In this document: positions 55,288 through 64,000 of the stretch, piece after piece | Numbering within the stretch: the first letter of the stretch is position 1 | Layout of the letters: every line of letters starts with the position of its first letter | NCBI GenBank assembly: GCA_007115705.1 | Contig: QXEO01000869.1 | Coordinates: 682,001-746,000, forward strand | Source: Dactylis glomerata | Taxonomy: Eukaryota > Streptophyta > Magnoliopsida > Poales > Poaceae | Direction of reading: 5' to 3' | Length of the DNA stretch: 64,000 nucleotides | The notes under the pieces: generated by a model | Told to the model about the DNA's origin: nothing | Databases searched by the model: none | Seen by the model: the letters and a program-made list of their open reading frames with translations, nothing else | Position numbers and translations under genes: made by a program

Positions 55288-58039
55288 TATGGAGAAAGAC
55301 GCGAAGCCAGTCGTGGGGCAACAACATCGCCTAATTCCCAAGATGAAGGATGTGGTAAGAAATGAGGTATTAAAGCTCCTTGATGCTGGTATTATTTATC
55401 CTATTGCTGATAGTAGATGGGTTAGTCCTGTTCATTGTGTTCCTAAGAAAGGAGGTATGACTGTTGTGCCTAATGAGAATAACGAGCTTATTCCTCAAAG
55501 GGTAGTAGTTGGTTATAGGATGTGCATTGATTATAGGAAGGTAAACAAAGTTACTAAGAAAGATCATTATCCTTTACCATATATAGATCAGATGCTAGAA
55601 AGGTTATCTAAGAAAACTTATTTTTGTTTCCTTGATGGTTATTCTGGTTTTTCTCAAATTGCCGTTAAAAAGGAAGATCAAGAGAAAACCAATTTTACTT
55701 GTCCTTATGGAACTTATGCTTATAGACGTATGCCATTTGGTTTATGCAATGCTCCTGCTACTTTTCAAAGATGCATGTCTGCTATTTTTCAGGGCTTTTG
55801 TGAAGAAATTGTGGAGGTTTTCATGGACGATTTCTCCGTCTATGGAACTTCTTTTGATAATTGTTTGCACAACCTTGATAAAGTTTTGCAGAGGTGCGAA
55901 GAAACTAACCTTGTTCTTAATTGGGAGAAATGCCACTTTATGGTAAATGAAGGAATTGTCCTTGGACATAAAATTTCTGAAAGAGGTATTGAAGTTGACA
56001 GAGCAAAAGTGGAGGCAATTGAGAAAATGCCCTGTCCCGGAGATGTTAAAGGTATTCGTAGTATTCTTGGTCATGCTGGTTTCTATAGGAGGTTTATTAA
56101 AGATTTCTCTAAGATTTCAAAGCCTCTTACTAATCTTCTTCAAAAATATGTACCATTTGTCTTTGATGATGATTGTAAGAAAGCTTTTGAAACTCTTAAG
56201 AAGGCTTTAACCACTGCTCCTATTGTTCAACCACCTGATTGGAATTTACCTTTTGAAATTATGTGTGATGCTAGTGATTTTGCTGTTGGTGCTGTTCTTG
56301 GACAGCGAGTAGATAATAAGTTGAATGTTATTCATTATGCTAGTAAGACTCTTGATGCTGCTCAAAAGAATTATTCTACCACTGAGAAAGAGTTTCTTGC
56401 TGTTGTTTTTGCATGTGATAAGTTTAGATCTTACATTGTTGATTCTAAAGTTACTATTCATACTGATCACGCTTCAATTAGATATCTTATAACTAAGAAA
56501 GATGCTAAGCCTAGGCTTATTAGATGGGTGTTGCTTTTACAAGAATTTGATTTGCATATCGTAGATAGGAAAGGTGCTGAGAATCCTGTGGCTGACAACT
56601 TGTCTAGATTGGAAAACATTTCTTTTGATCCTATTCCTGTTAACGATAGTTTTCCAAATGAACAGTTGGCTGCAATAAATGTAACTTCGCGAGACCTTCC
56701 TTGGTATGTTGATTATGCTAACTTTATTGTTTCCAAGTATTTGCCTCCAACCTTTACAGCTCAGCAAAGAAGAAATTTTTTCTATGATTTGAGGCATTAC
56801 TTTTGGGATGACCCACACTTATATAAAGAAGGAGTTGATGGTATTATGCGAAGATGCGTACCGGAATATGAGCAACAAGAGATATTAAGAAAATGCCATG
56901 GGAGCGCTTATGGAGGGCATCATGCTGGAGATAGAACCGCGCAAAAGGTTCTACAATCAGGTTTTTATTGGCCAACCCTCTTTAAAGATGCCAGAAGGTA
57001 TGTTTTATCTTGTGATGAATGTCAAAGAGTTGGTAATATTTCTAGATGCAATGAAATGCCTATGAGTTACACTCTTGTTATTGAACCATTTGATTGTTGG
57101 GGATTTGACTTTATGGGTCCTTTTCCTCCTTCAAAAGGCTATACCCACATACTTGTTGTTGTTGATTATGTTACTAAATGGGTAGAAGCCATACCTACAA
57201 AGAGTGCCGATGGTGAGACCTCGTTAAAAATGCTTAAGGATGTTATTTTTCCTAGGTTTGGTGTGCCTAGATATCTTATGACTGATGGAGGTTCTCATTT
57301 TATTCACGGTGGTTTTAGAAAAACTCTTGCTAAATATGATGTTAATCATAGAATTCCTTCAGCTTATCATCCCCAAACTAGTGGGCAGGTAGAGCTTTCA
57401 AATAGGGAGATCAAGTCTATCTTGCAGAAGACTGTCAATAGATCTAGGAAAAATTGGGCTAGTAAGTTAAACGATGCTTTATGGGCTTATAGAACTGCTT
57501 ATAAGAACCCCATGGGTATGTCTCCTTATAAGATGGTTTATGGAAAAGCGTGTCACTTGCCCTTAGAATTAGAACACAAAGCTTTTTGGGCAGTGAGAGA
57601 GCTTAATAGAGATTTTAAACTAGCCGGTAAGAAAAGGTTGTTAGATTTGAGTTCTCTAGATGAATGGAGAAACGAAGCGTATGAGAATGCCAGACTTTTG
57701 AAAGAGAAAGTCAAGCAATGGCATGATAAGAGAATCCTTAAGAGAGAATTTCATGTTGGTGAGAAAGTTCTATTGTATAGGTCTCGTCTCAAATTTTTTA
57801 CAGGAAAATTACTCTCTAAATGGGAAGGACCATATGTTATTGTGGAAGTATACCGCTCAGGTGCTATTAAGATTGCTTCATTGAAAGATGACTCTACACA
57901 AGTGGTGAATGGGCAAAGACTCAAACATTATATTTCTGGAGATTCTTATAACGAAGATGTTGATGTAATTGAAACAGTTTCTCCAGAAGAATTCATCCAA
58001 GACAAATTGCAGGAACCTGCAGAGTTCATTTTCGAATAG
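55288..58039 (+). CDS. RT-RNase H-integrase part of element E gag-pol
   Basis: After H2 the frame runs 917 codons without interruption. RT shows YPLPYIDQMLERL, MPFGLCNAPATFQRCM and the FMDD active site. RNase H shows MCDASDFAVGAVLG, TEKEFLAVVF and HTDHASIRYL. Integrase shows the zinc-binding H-H-C-C (HGSAYGGHH, CDECQR) and the DDE residues in WGFDFMGP, LMTDGGSHF and GQVELSNREI. The C-terminus has GEKVLLYRSRLKFFTGKL and KWEGPYVI. It is the best preserved pol in the window, on the plus strand, but separated from its start codon by H2. No env-like ORF follows. Confidence 0.88.
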
Positions 58040-58170
58040 GTAACAGTTCTAGTCAGAAAAGGTTCGCGAAAAACTCTTACTTTATTATTTTTGCTATTTT
58101 TACTAAATAAGAAAAATCACGAGACGAAAACGGGTAGGAAAAGGAGTCCGTGTGCTCCTCACACACACGT
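58040..58170 (+). other. Deletion junction between element E and element B
   Basis: After the pol stop, about 110 bp of E-type non-coding text is followed near CTCACACACACGTGG (58155-58170) by B gag sequence on the minus strand (DARHRLNLLADS, equivalent to DARTHLNEIAKS in element A). The E 3' LTR, the second E target duplication and the B gag core are all missing. The exact breakpoint is not resolved. Confidence 0.65.
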
Positions 58171-59423
58171 GGAGTCTGCCAGCAGGTTGAGCCGATGGCG
58201 CGCGTCATCCTTTGGCGGGTCGACGCGTTCCCCGATCCTCTGGCTCACGTGCGAGCGAGCTGGCTGATGACCTTGAGTGCCTTGGCCGGCTCCCTGGGCA
58301 GGCTGGACTTGCGCCGCAGACTTGCCGCGTGCTGGCTCCACCGCATCTGCCCATGGAGGATGACGCGGCTTGCTGGTGACCGCAGCTGGATCCCGAGGTT
58401 GCCGGTTGTGGTGGCCAGAGTGCTGGGTGCGATGGTTTCCACCGCTTTTGCCAGGAGCTCGGTTGCTCCGGCTGTGCTCCGCTGGGCCGTGGTTGGCCGA
58501 CGAAGCTTGTCCCTGCGACTTGTTCTGGCTGGCCACGACGATGCGGTTCTCGTACCGTGTGCCGCTCGCCTCCCCGCGCGGCTCCATCGCCTGCTGCTGT
58601 AGATCGGTAGCGTTCAGGAGTTCTTGGATTCGGGCTTGCTTCTCCCGCAAGTCCTCGCCTTGCAGTCCATCCAGTTCAGAGGTGATGTAGCACGCGGCGC
58701 GAAGGTTCTTCGTGGGCGTGCTGTAGGTGGGCTTGTTGATGATTGGAGGCAGCTTCGCCGAGGGCGCTGCCTGGTTCAGCTCCGCGCCCAGCTCGCGGCC
58801 TCGTTGACGAACTTGTCCCGCCTGGCTTGGGCCGTCTCCGGCCGGGGTGAATCCGTGGGCGATGTTGTACTCGTTGATCGTAGAGAGGACGCGCCGATGA
58901 GTGTCATTGACGTCGACCGCTTCCTTGAGAAGGTTACGACGTGTCCGCTCCAGATCCTCGGAGATCTTGACCGGGTCCGCGGTAAGGTCGAGTGGAGCGC
59001 GCAGGTCCGTGATGGCTACGTCCAGCACGTCCCACTCTGGAGGTGGAAGATCTTGTTCCGGTGGAGGTGGGCGTTCAAGCGGCGGGCGCGCGGAGCGCGG
59101 TAGGTCGCCGCCACCATCCTCCTCCAGGGCCAGCACTTCGACCATGTCGCAAAAGTCGCTGCTTTCGCCATCATCGGAGTCTGTGTCACAGAGAGGGTCA
59201 AGCACGTCAGTTACCTCCTCCGGGAAGGGCTTGGTGATGTAGAAGCGGTGGCTGCCGACGTTGAGGAAGGAGCCGCTGTCGTCGAGACCATTCTTGAAGT
59301 AGGCCAAGTTGTCGTCGACGCAGTCGAAGGTGCCGAACCTCCAGATGAGGCCTGAGGCGACCTTCTCGCCGAGAGCCGATGAGGGTCCCGGCTGGAACTT
59401 GACTCCGCTCGCCGCTGCGCTTT
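58171..59423 (-). pseudogene. gag N-terminal part of element B
   Basis: Open frame on the minus strand entering from the PBS. It has an acidic segment (CDTDSDDGESSDFCDMVEV), a Pro-rich stretch, a helical segment (ERTRRNLLKEAVDVNDTHRR) and a basic, Gln/His/Pro-rich tail ending near DARHRLNLLADS. The same order is seen in A upstream of its gag core, but here the core is deleted at the E junction. The start codon is uncertain since the frame stays open through the PBS into the LTR (to 59472). Confidence 0.65.
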
Positions 59424-59442
59424 GCCCCACGGTGAGCGCCAA
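59424..59442 (-). other. Primer-binding site of element B
   Basis: On the minus strand TTGGCGCTCACCGTGGGGC, one base inside the 5' LTR. Confidence 0.7.
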
Positions 59443-59443
59443 C

Positions 59444-60188
59444 TGTCGTGAGAATTTAGAGACAGTAGCCATGGGGTGGCTTATCGAAGGGGCTCGACGG
59501 TGGTGATGATGGGTCCGGCTCGGGATTGTGCCAACGGAGACACCTCGGTTTACCTAGGTTCAGGGCCCTCCCGGGTGGAGGTAAAGCCCCTACTTCCTGC
59601 CTGCTTTGTATTATCTTAGACAGTAGCGATTACAGTGCTCCTCGAGCTGTTCGGGCTAGAGGAGGAAGAAGAAGATTGGATCTCCCCTAGACTAAGGGTC
59701 CAGGCCCCCTTATATAGGCGGGGGCCTGGTTACAGGTTAGGTAGCAGTTCGTCCGGCTGCCGGCTCCTCGGCGGCGGCGTCCTTGGCGTGATCCTCTAAC
59801 TCCGCTCTGACAAAGGCGCTTTATAAAGCGCCTTTCCCCTGGACTGGCATCTGGGAGGTATATCCCCTCCCTTTTGCCTCGGATCCCGTCGTGGGGAAGG
59901 GTCTTTGATCGCTGATTGGCGGAGGCCGGTCGTGGCGTTCGTCACTCCTGTCCTTGGCCTCTGTCGCTCTTGTCGGGGCCAGCCCACTTTCAGCGAAATA
60001 GCTGTTGGGAAGCTTTTGTCTTCATTGCCCGGCTCCAGCTCTCCTCGATGGAGTCGCCAGCCGGCTGTTGGCGCAGCCGGCCCTTCGGACGGAGCCGGTC
60101 TTCTCGTGCTGAGGTCGTGGAGACTCCTGGGACGCCAGCCGGCATATTGCTCGGCCCTTGGTACGCCCTATAAGTCATCCCCACGACA
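59444..60188 (-). repeat. 5' LTR of element B (745 bp)
   Basis: Partner of 15377-16121. The minus-strand TATATAAG lies at 59709-59716, and the 24-bp palindrome with TTTATAAA at 59812-59835. Confidence 0.93.
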
Positions 60189-60461
60189 CAGAAGGAAGAG
60201 GCGTGTCATGGGAGCTCTGGCAGCTGGCGTCGCGAGGACCCCCAGCGTGAGGTTCCCACGTGCAATGTAGCTGAGGTGGTCCATCGTGGCATGCTCCGCG
60301 AAAGAGGAGGAGGTGTGCGATGGGCCGGTGGTGGGCGATGTAGCGGAGCTTGCGAGGACCACGTCAACATCCTTTCCTTGTCAGAAAACCACCGCAATTG
60401 TTGAACGGGCCACCACCATGGTAACAACATATGTTGTCCTCACGATCCAAGGCCAGCAGGC
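60189..60461. other. Pre-insertion locus resuming right of element B
   Basis: Continues the locus of 14918-15376 after the B target duplication: AGAAGGAAGAGGCGTGTCATG matches AGGAAGAGGCATGTCACG left of B. Minus-strand frames of 64-74 codons are open here, in keeping with an upstream part of the same unknown ORF. It is cut at 60462 by element D. Confidence 0.4.
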
Positions 60462-62078
60462 TGATACGTATAAAATGTATCTATAATTTTTGATGCTCCA
60501 TGCTTATTTATACATCATTTGCTTTGTGTTTTGTTACACTTCGTGGCATTTTTATGCATTTTCCGGAACTAACCTACTAACGAGACGCCACAGTGTCAGT
60601 TTCCTGTTTTTTGCTATTTTTGTGTTTCAGAAAAGCTACACAGGAAATATTCTCGGAATTGAACAAAACAAAAGCCAAACCTGCTATTTTTCCCGAAGCG
60701 TCACAAAGTCCGAAGATAAGACGGAGGGGGGCCAGAGGCCAGGCTCACCCTAGGGCAGCGCGGCCTACCCCTAGCCCGTGCCACCAGGGGGTGAGACCAC
60801 CTGGTCCACCTCCTGACGCCGCCCTTCCGCCTATATATTCCCCTCGACGGGAAAAACCTAAATGATGGATCACTTTTCCTCGAAACATACTGCAAGCCGC
60901 CACCGTCGTCGACGTGAGATCGGGAGGATCCAGGAGCTCTTCCCGGCACCCTGCCGGAGAGGGGAATCCCTACCGGAGGTCTTCTCCACCACCATGGTCG
61001 CCTCCGGAGTGATGTGTGAGTAGTCTACCTTGGACTATGGGTCCATAGCAGTAGCTAGATGGTCGTCTCCTCCACCATGTGTTTCATGTTTAGATCTTGT
61101 GAGCTGCCTATCATGATCAAGATCATCTTTGTGTAATTCTATATGTTGTGTTTGTTGGGATCCAATGAGTATTGGTACTATGTCAAGTTGATGTGTTGAA
61201 TATTATCTTTATGTTATCTCTATGTCATTTATGATCTTGCATGCTCTCCATTGCTAGTAGATATCTTGGCCGAGTAGATACTAGTGACTCCAAAAGAGAG
61301 TATTTATACTCGATAGTTGGGTTCATACCTCTAGTAATCTGGGGAAGTGACAGAAACCTCTAAGGTTGTAGATGTGCTGTTGCCACTAGGAAGAAAACAA
61401 CATTCTTGTGTCTAAGGATATTTGTTTTGTTTACTTTACGCAGTTTACTTAATACCCGATGGTTGCTCGGACGACATCCGGAGGGTGGATTATTAGTCAT
61501 AGATGCAGTTGGATTATGGTCTATGTATTTTGTCGTAATGCCCAGAGTGAATCTCATAGTGATCCTGATGACATATGTACGTTATCTTTACTCTATCAAT
61601 TGCCCAACTGTAAATTGTTTACCCAGCATGTCGTTATTTATCTTATGGAGAGACACCACTAGTGAACTGTGGATCCCGGTCCAAATTCCTTTACATTGCT
61701 ATTACCGTTTTACTTTTACTTGCTTATTTACATTCTCGCATACTATTACCTTTTACCACTCGGTACGCTTAATCCTTTGTTTACATGAAACTGGTGAGAT
61801 TGACAACCTCATCGTAAGTTGGGGCAAAGTACGTGGTTGTGTTGTGTGCAGGTTCCACGTTGCTGCTAGGTGTAGAAGCTCCCACGACAACTACGCACCA
61901 GTATTCTTGTGGCGCCATTGTCCGGAGTGTCGCGAAGCTAGCAAGCATCACCTTCTGAAGTTTGGCTTTCTCCTACTGGTTCGATAAACCTTGGTTTCAC
62001 AACTGAGGGAAACTTGCTGCTGTGCTCCTCATACCTTCCTCTTGGGGTTCCCAACTGGGTGCTTAACACGCACGATCA
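60462..62078 (+). repeat. 5' LTR of element D (1,617 bp)
   Basis: Aligns over its length with the reverse complement of the C LTRs. TATA box TATATATT at 60832-60839, followed by the CACCCTGCCGGAGAGGGGAA block. A 193-codon open frame (61406-61987) lies in its 3' half. Confidence 0.88.
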
Positions 62079-62088
62079 AGCATTTTTC

Positions 62089-62106
62089 TAGCGCCGTTGC
62101 CGGGGA
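62089..62106 (+). other. Primer-binding site of element D
   Basis: TAGCGCCGTTGCCGGGGA, one mismatch (G to A at the second base) from the tRNA-Asp PBS. Confidence 0.75.
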
Positions 62107-62264
62107 GAAAGAAGATTTCTGCAAGGGGAGTCTCTCACGCTCAACCGTTTACTTTGTTTTTGTTTTGATTTATTTTATTTTTACTTGCATCGTTTTATCA
62201 AAAATACAAAAAAAATTATTTCCTTTGATAGTTCGCATTCTGTTACTTTTACCTTTAGTTTATT

Positions 62265-62858
62265 ATGTTGTTCCCTAAGTATGCTCTAGAGGACCTTACA
62301 ATAGGTAGTGGTTCTATCATTGGGAAAGGTAACATCGAGGAGTTCTTTAATCATGTTAGTATGCATAAAGATGTTGAGGATAGATCTTTGGCTGAGCTCG
62401 CTCCTAGTTATGAAGTTGCTGCTGCTTATTTAGTTCACATGTTGGAGGCTAGGTCTGTTAACCTTAATCCTTTTATGCAACAAATGTTTCTTAAGCTTCA
62501 TGATATCAAAGACTCCAAAAAGAAAGATTTTATTTTGGAGACTTTGCATAGAGAATTTAGAGATGTTGTTATTGAAGCTAAGAAAGTTTTTGAGCGTTTT
62601 AATATGTTTGGCTCACGTGTAGAGGTTGTTGGTACAACCAAAGAAGACATCAAAGTACCAATACCTTGCAAACTTGTAGGATTGCATGAAGCTTTGGAAA
62701 AGAATTTTGATTGGATTTGTCCTGAAAAACCTTTTGATGAGAGTAGTGAACCAAAGAGTGTTCACAAGGGATCTTCAAAAACTCATTTGGATACAATTCA
62801 ATTCATTGTTGAAAAGACTTCTACAATTGATCTTAATGCCTCATTTGATATTACTTGA
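62265..62858 (+). CDS. Unknown 197-aa ORF of element D
   Basis: An intact frame (MLFPKYALEDLTIGSGSIIG ... IDLNASFDIT) occupies the place where element C has its gag. It is rich in charged residues with helical segments (AYLVHMLEARSVNLNPFMQQ, KKDFILETLHREFRDVVIEA). I see no Cys/His knuckle, no protease motif and no signal peptide or membrane segment. It begins 159 bp after the PBS and ends just before the conserved GGGAGATAACCCAATG spacer. The function is unknown. Its intactness in a non-autonomous element suggests selection or youth. Confidence 0.55.
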   Translation: MLFPKYALEDLTIGSGSIIGKGNIEEFFNHVSMHKDVEDRSLAELAPSYEVAAAYLVHMLEARSVNLNPFMQQMFLKLHDIKDSKKKDFILETLHREFRDVVIEAKKVFERFNMFGSRVEVVGTTKEDIKVPIPCKLVGLHEALEKNFDWICPEKPFDESSEPKSVHKGSSKTHLDTIQFIVEKTSTIDLNASFDIT

Positions 62859-64000
62859 TTTCCACTTCCTGCGCCTAGCTCAAAGGCATTAATGAAAAGC
62901 ACTCTTGGGAGATAACCCAATGTTTTCTTTTTAGTACTTTTTCTTTTATTTGAGTCTTGGAAGTTATTACTACTGTAATGACCACTCCTTATCATTTTTA
63001 TTTTGTTGTTGTGCCAAGAAGAACCTCTAATTTGAGGGAGGTAAGATTTGGGGAAGTTGTTGTCCTGAACTAGATTTCGGTGCTGCACCGTAAAAATTCA
63101 TGAAAATTCTCAGAATATATTTTTGATCTGCGATTTCTTAAGCATATGCCCCAGGTTATATCCAAACTTTCATTAGTTTTGAACTTTTCGATTTGAGCAA
63201 CAGAAGGTCCTCGAAAAAATCAACCTTTGTCAGCTGTTCTGTTTTGACAGATTTCTGCCACTATTTGTGTTTGCCTCTCGATCGCTTTCTTTTTGAGTTC
63301 TTTTGATCACAGAACTTTTGAGGAAGTTGCTACAGTAGTATATGCTTTATATGTGGTGTTTTTGAGTTTGAAACTGAACCAAAAAGGGTTGATTTACTAT
63401 TATGCTTATGCTAACTTTGCTAATAGAATTATGAGAAGTTTTGTATGAAGGAAGTTTTCAAGTGTAGGGAATGGAGAATGATGAGATGAGATGAAGTATG
63501 GACAAAAGCTCAAGCTTGGGGATGCCCATGTCACCCAAATAAATATCCAAGAGGTACAAGCGTCAAAGCTTGGGGATGCCCCCGAGGCACCCCTTCTTCA
63601 TCGGCAAAAATCAGGTCACCTTTCAACACACTATATTTTTATTGCTTCATATTCTATGCGTTTTTCTTGGAGCGTCTTTACTTTTGCTTTCAGTTTTCTT
63701 TTGTTGTGTTTGCTGCAATAAATGGTTGGACCCCAACAAATTTCTTTTGGAGGAGACGTACTTTGTTTTTCATTTGCCAAGAACACTCTATTTTTCACTC
63801 TTATCGTTCAACGAGTGTTCTCTTTTTCTAGAACTGCGTTTAGCTTTCATTTTTCGCCTTGATTTTTGTTCAGATCTTGTTATATCTTTGCATCAAGGCA
63901 TATTTAGACCACTGGTCTATGTTGGTTTTCATCAAAAGAGTTGTTTCAAAAAGGTTTGAATGGTGTTGGAAAAGAGAAAAAAGTTTCATGCAAAAAGTGG
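62859..64000 (+). other. Non-coding internal region of element D
   Basis: Homologous (reverse complement) to about 33890-34985 of element C, with shared landmarks such as GGTGCTGCACCGTAAAAATTC and CAAGCTTGGGGATGCCC. No long ORF; the longest (63570-63959) is poorly conserved in composition. Confidence 0.65.

Larger units (their letters stand above)
43758..58150 (+). mobile_element. Element E: Athila-type Ty3/gypsy retrotransposon, 3' end deleted, with two Helitrons inside
   Basis: The 5' LTR begins TGATACGTCCATATTG at 43758 and ends GGGTCATCA at 48917 (1,543 bp once H1 is removed), followed by a tRNA-Asp-type PBS (48929-48946), gag-protease and RT-RNaseH-INT in one frame split by H2. About 110 bp after the pol stop (58039) the sequence passes into element B gag without any 3' LTR. 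The left flank ACTGT (43753-43757) is not found at the right junction, so a deletion has taken the 3' LTR and adjoining B sequence. The right boundary is approximate. Confidence 0.85.
15377..60188 (-). mobile_element. Element B: Tat-type Ty3/gypsy retrotransposon hosting elements A, C and E
   Basis: Two 745-bp LTRs (15377-16121 and 59444-60188) differ at 21 positions by my count (19 transitions, 2 transversions; about 2.8%). The flanks are CGGAA on the left and CAGAA on the right, a 5-bp target duplication with one G-to-A change. After removing A (16546-29295), C (30468-38919) and E (43758 to about 58150) plus one TSD for each of A and C, about 9 kb remains: 5' LTR, PBS, gag N-terminus, protease, convergent aORF and 3' LTR. 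RT, RNase H and integrase are absent. A sits 15 bp upstream of the TATA-like box of the aORF, C in an aORF exon, and E between gag and protease. Confidence 0.88.
60462..64000 (+). mobile_element. Element D: non-autonomous Athila-type retrotransposon, 3' end outside window
   Basis: 5' LTR 60462-62078 (TGATACGTATAAAATG...CACGATCA), PBS, leader, a 197-codon ORF and non-coding DNA homologous to the internal region of element C. It is the same broad family as C (LTR, leader and 3' spacer align) but with a different coding module. The 5 bp left of the insertion are CAGGC; the partner TSD is beyond the window. Confidence 0.85.

Noticed and set aside
58150..59240. Plus-strand ORFs of 106-159 codons opposite the B gag
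   Set aside because: Antisense shadows of the minus-strand gag frame, which shows the domain order expected from element A.

Overview
The window is repeat-dominated genomic DNA of a grass, most likely a pooid. The evidence is nested Tat-type and Athila-type Ty3/gypsy LTR retrotransposons whose LTR texts resemble Sabrina-like families of cool-season grasses, a Stowaway MITE with a CTCCCTCYGATCC terminus, Helitrons ending in CTAG, and no intact host gene. The species cannot be named from the sequence. No rRNA gene, intact tRNA gene, CRISPR array or bacterial-type operon was seen.

Layout, left to right. Positions 1-6632 are the 5' part of a minus-strand Tat-type element (F) without reverse transcriptase or integrase. 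It carries a spliced plus-strand additional ORF (aORF, putative gypsy-type transposon domain), a second unknown plus-strand gene and a minus-strand gag-tail/protease gene. Positions 6633-15376 hold a 230-bp tandem repeat, a probable Helitron (H3, about 7048-14222) with gene-like fragments, an hAT-like MITE, a long-TIR Mutator-like MITE, an LTR-like repeat, a Stowaway and a minus-strand ORF of unknown function. Positions 15377-60188 are one Tat-type element (B, 745-bp LTRs, near-perfect TSD) expanded to 44.8 kb by three later insertions. These are a complete 12.75-kb Tat element A (16546-29295, TSD GACCC), an Athila-type non-autonomous element C (30468-38919, TSD CGCCG) and an autonomous-type Athila element E (43758 to about 58150, plus strand, 3' LTR lost). 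E itself contains two Helitrons, H1 in its 5' LTR (45190-48806) and H2 inside its gag-pol frame (51011-55287). From 60462 to the right edge lies a plus-strand element D, a relative of C with a different coding module.

In the Tat elements the genes are arranged tail to tail: gag-pol is read on the minus strand from the right LTR and the aORF on the plus strand from its own TATA box 146-207 bp upstream of its ATG. Only A keeps a full gag-PR-RT-RNaseH-INT frame. That frame is continuous over 6.9 kb but has six in-frame stops, each one C-to-T change from a glutamine codon, and all 12 differences between its LTRs are transitions. F and B lost RT/INT but kept the aORF. Short tracts identical to the sequence abutting each element's 3' LTR recur inside the aORF introns of A (with strong hairpins) and B.

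LTR divergences counted by eye (B about 2.8%, C about 2.4%, A about 2.1%) agree with the nesting order. At an assumed 1.3e-8 substitutions per site per year this is about 1.1, 0.9 and 0.8 million years.
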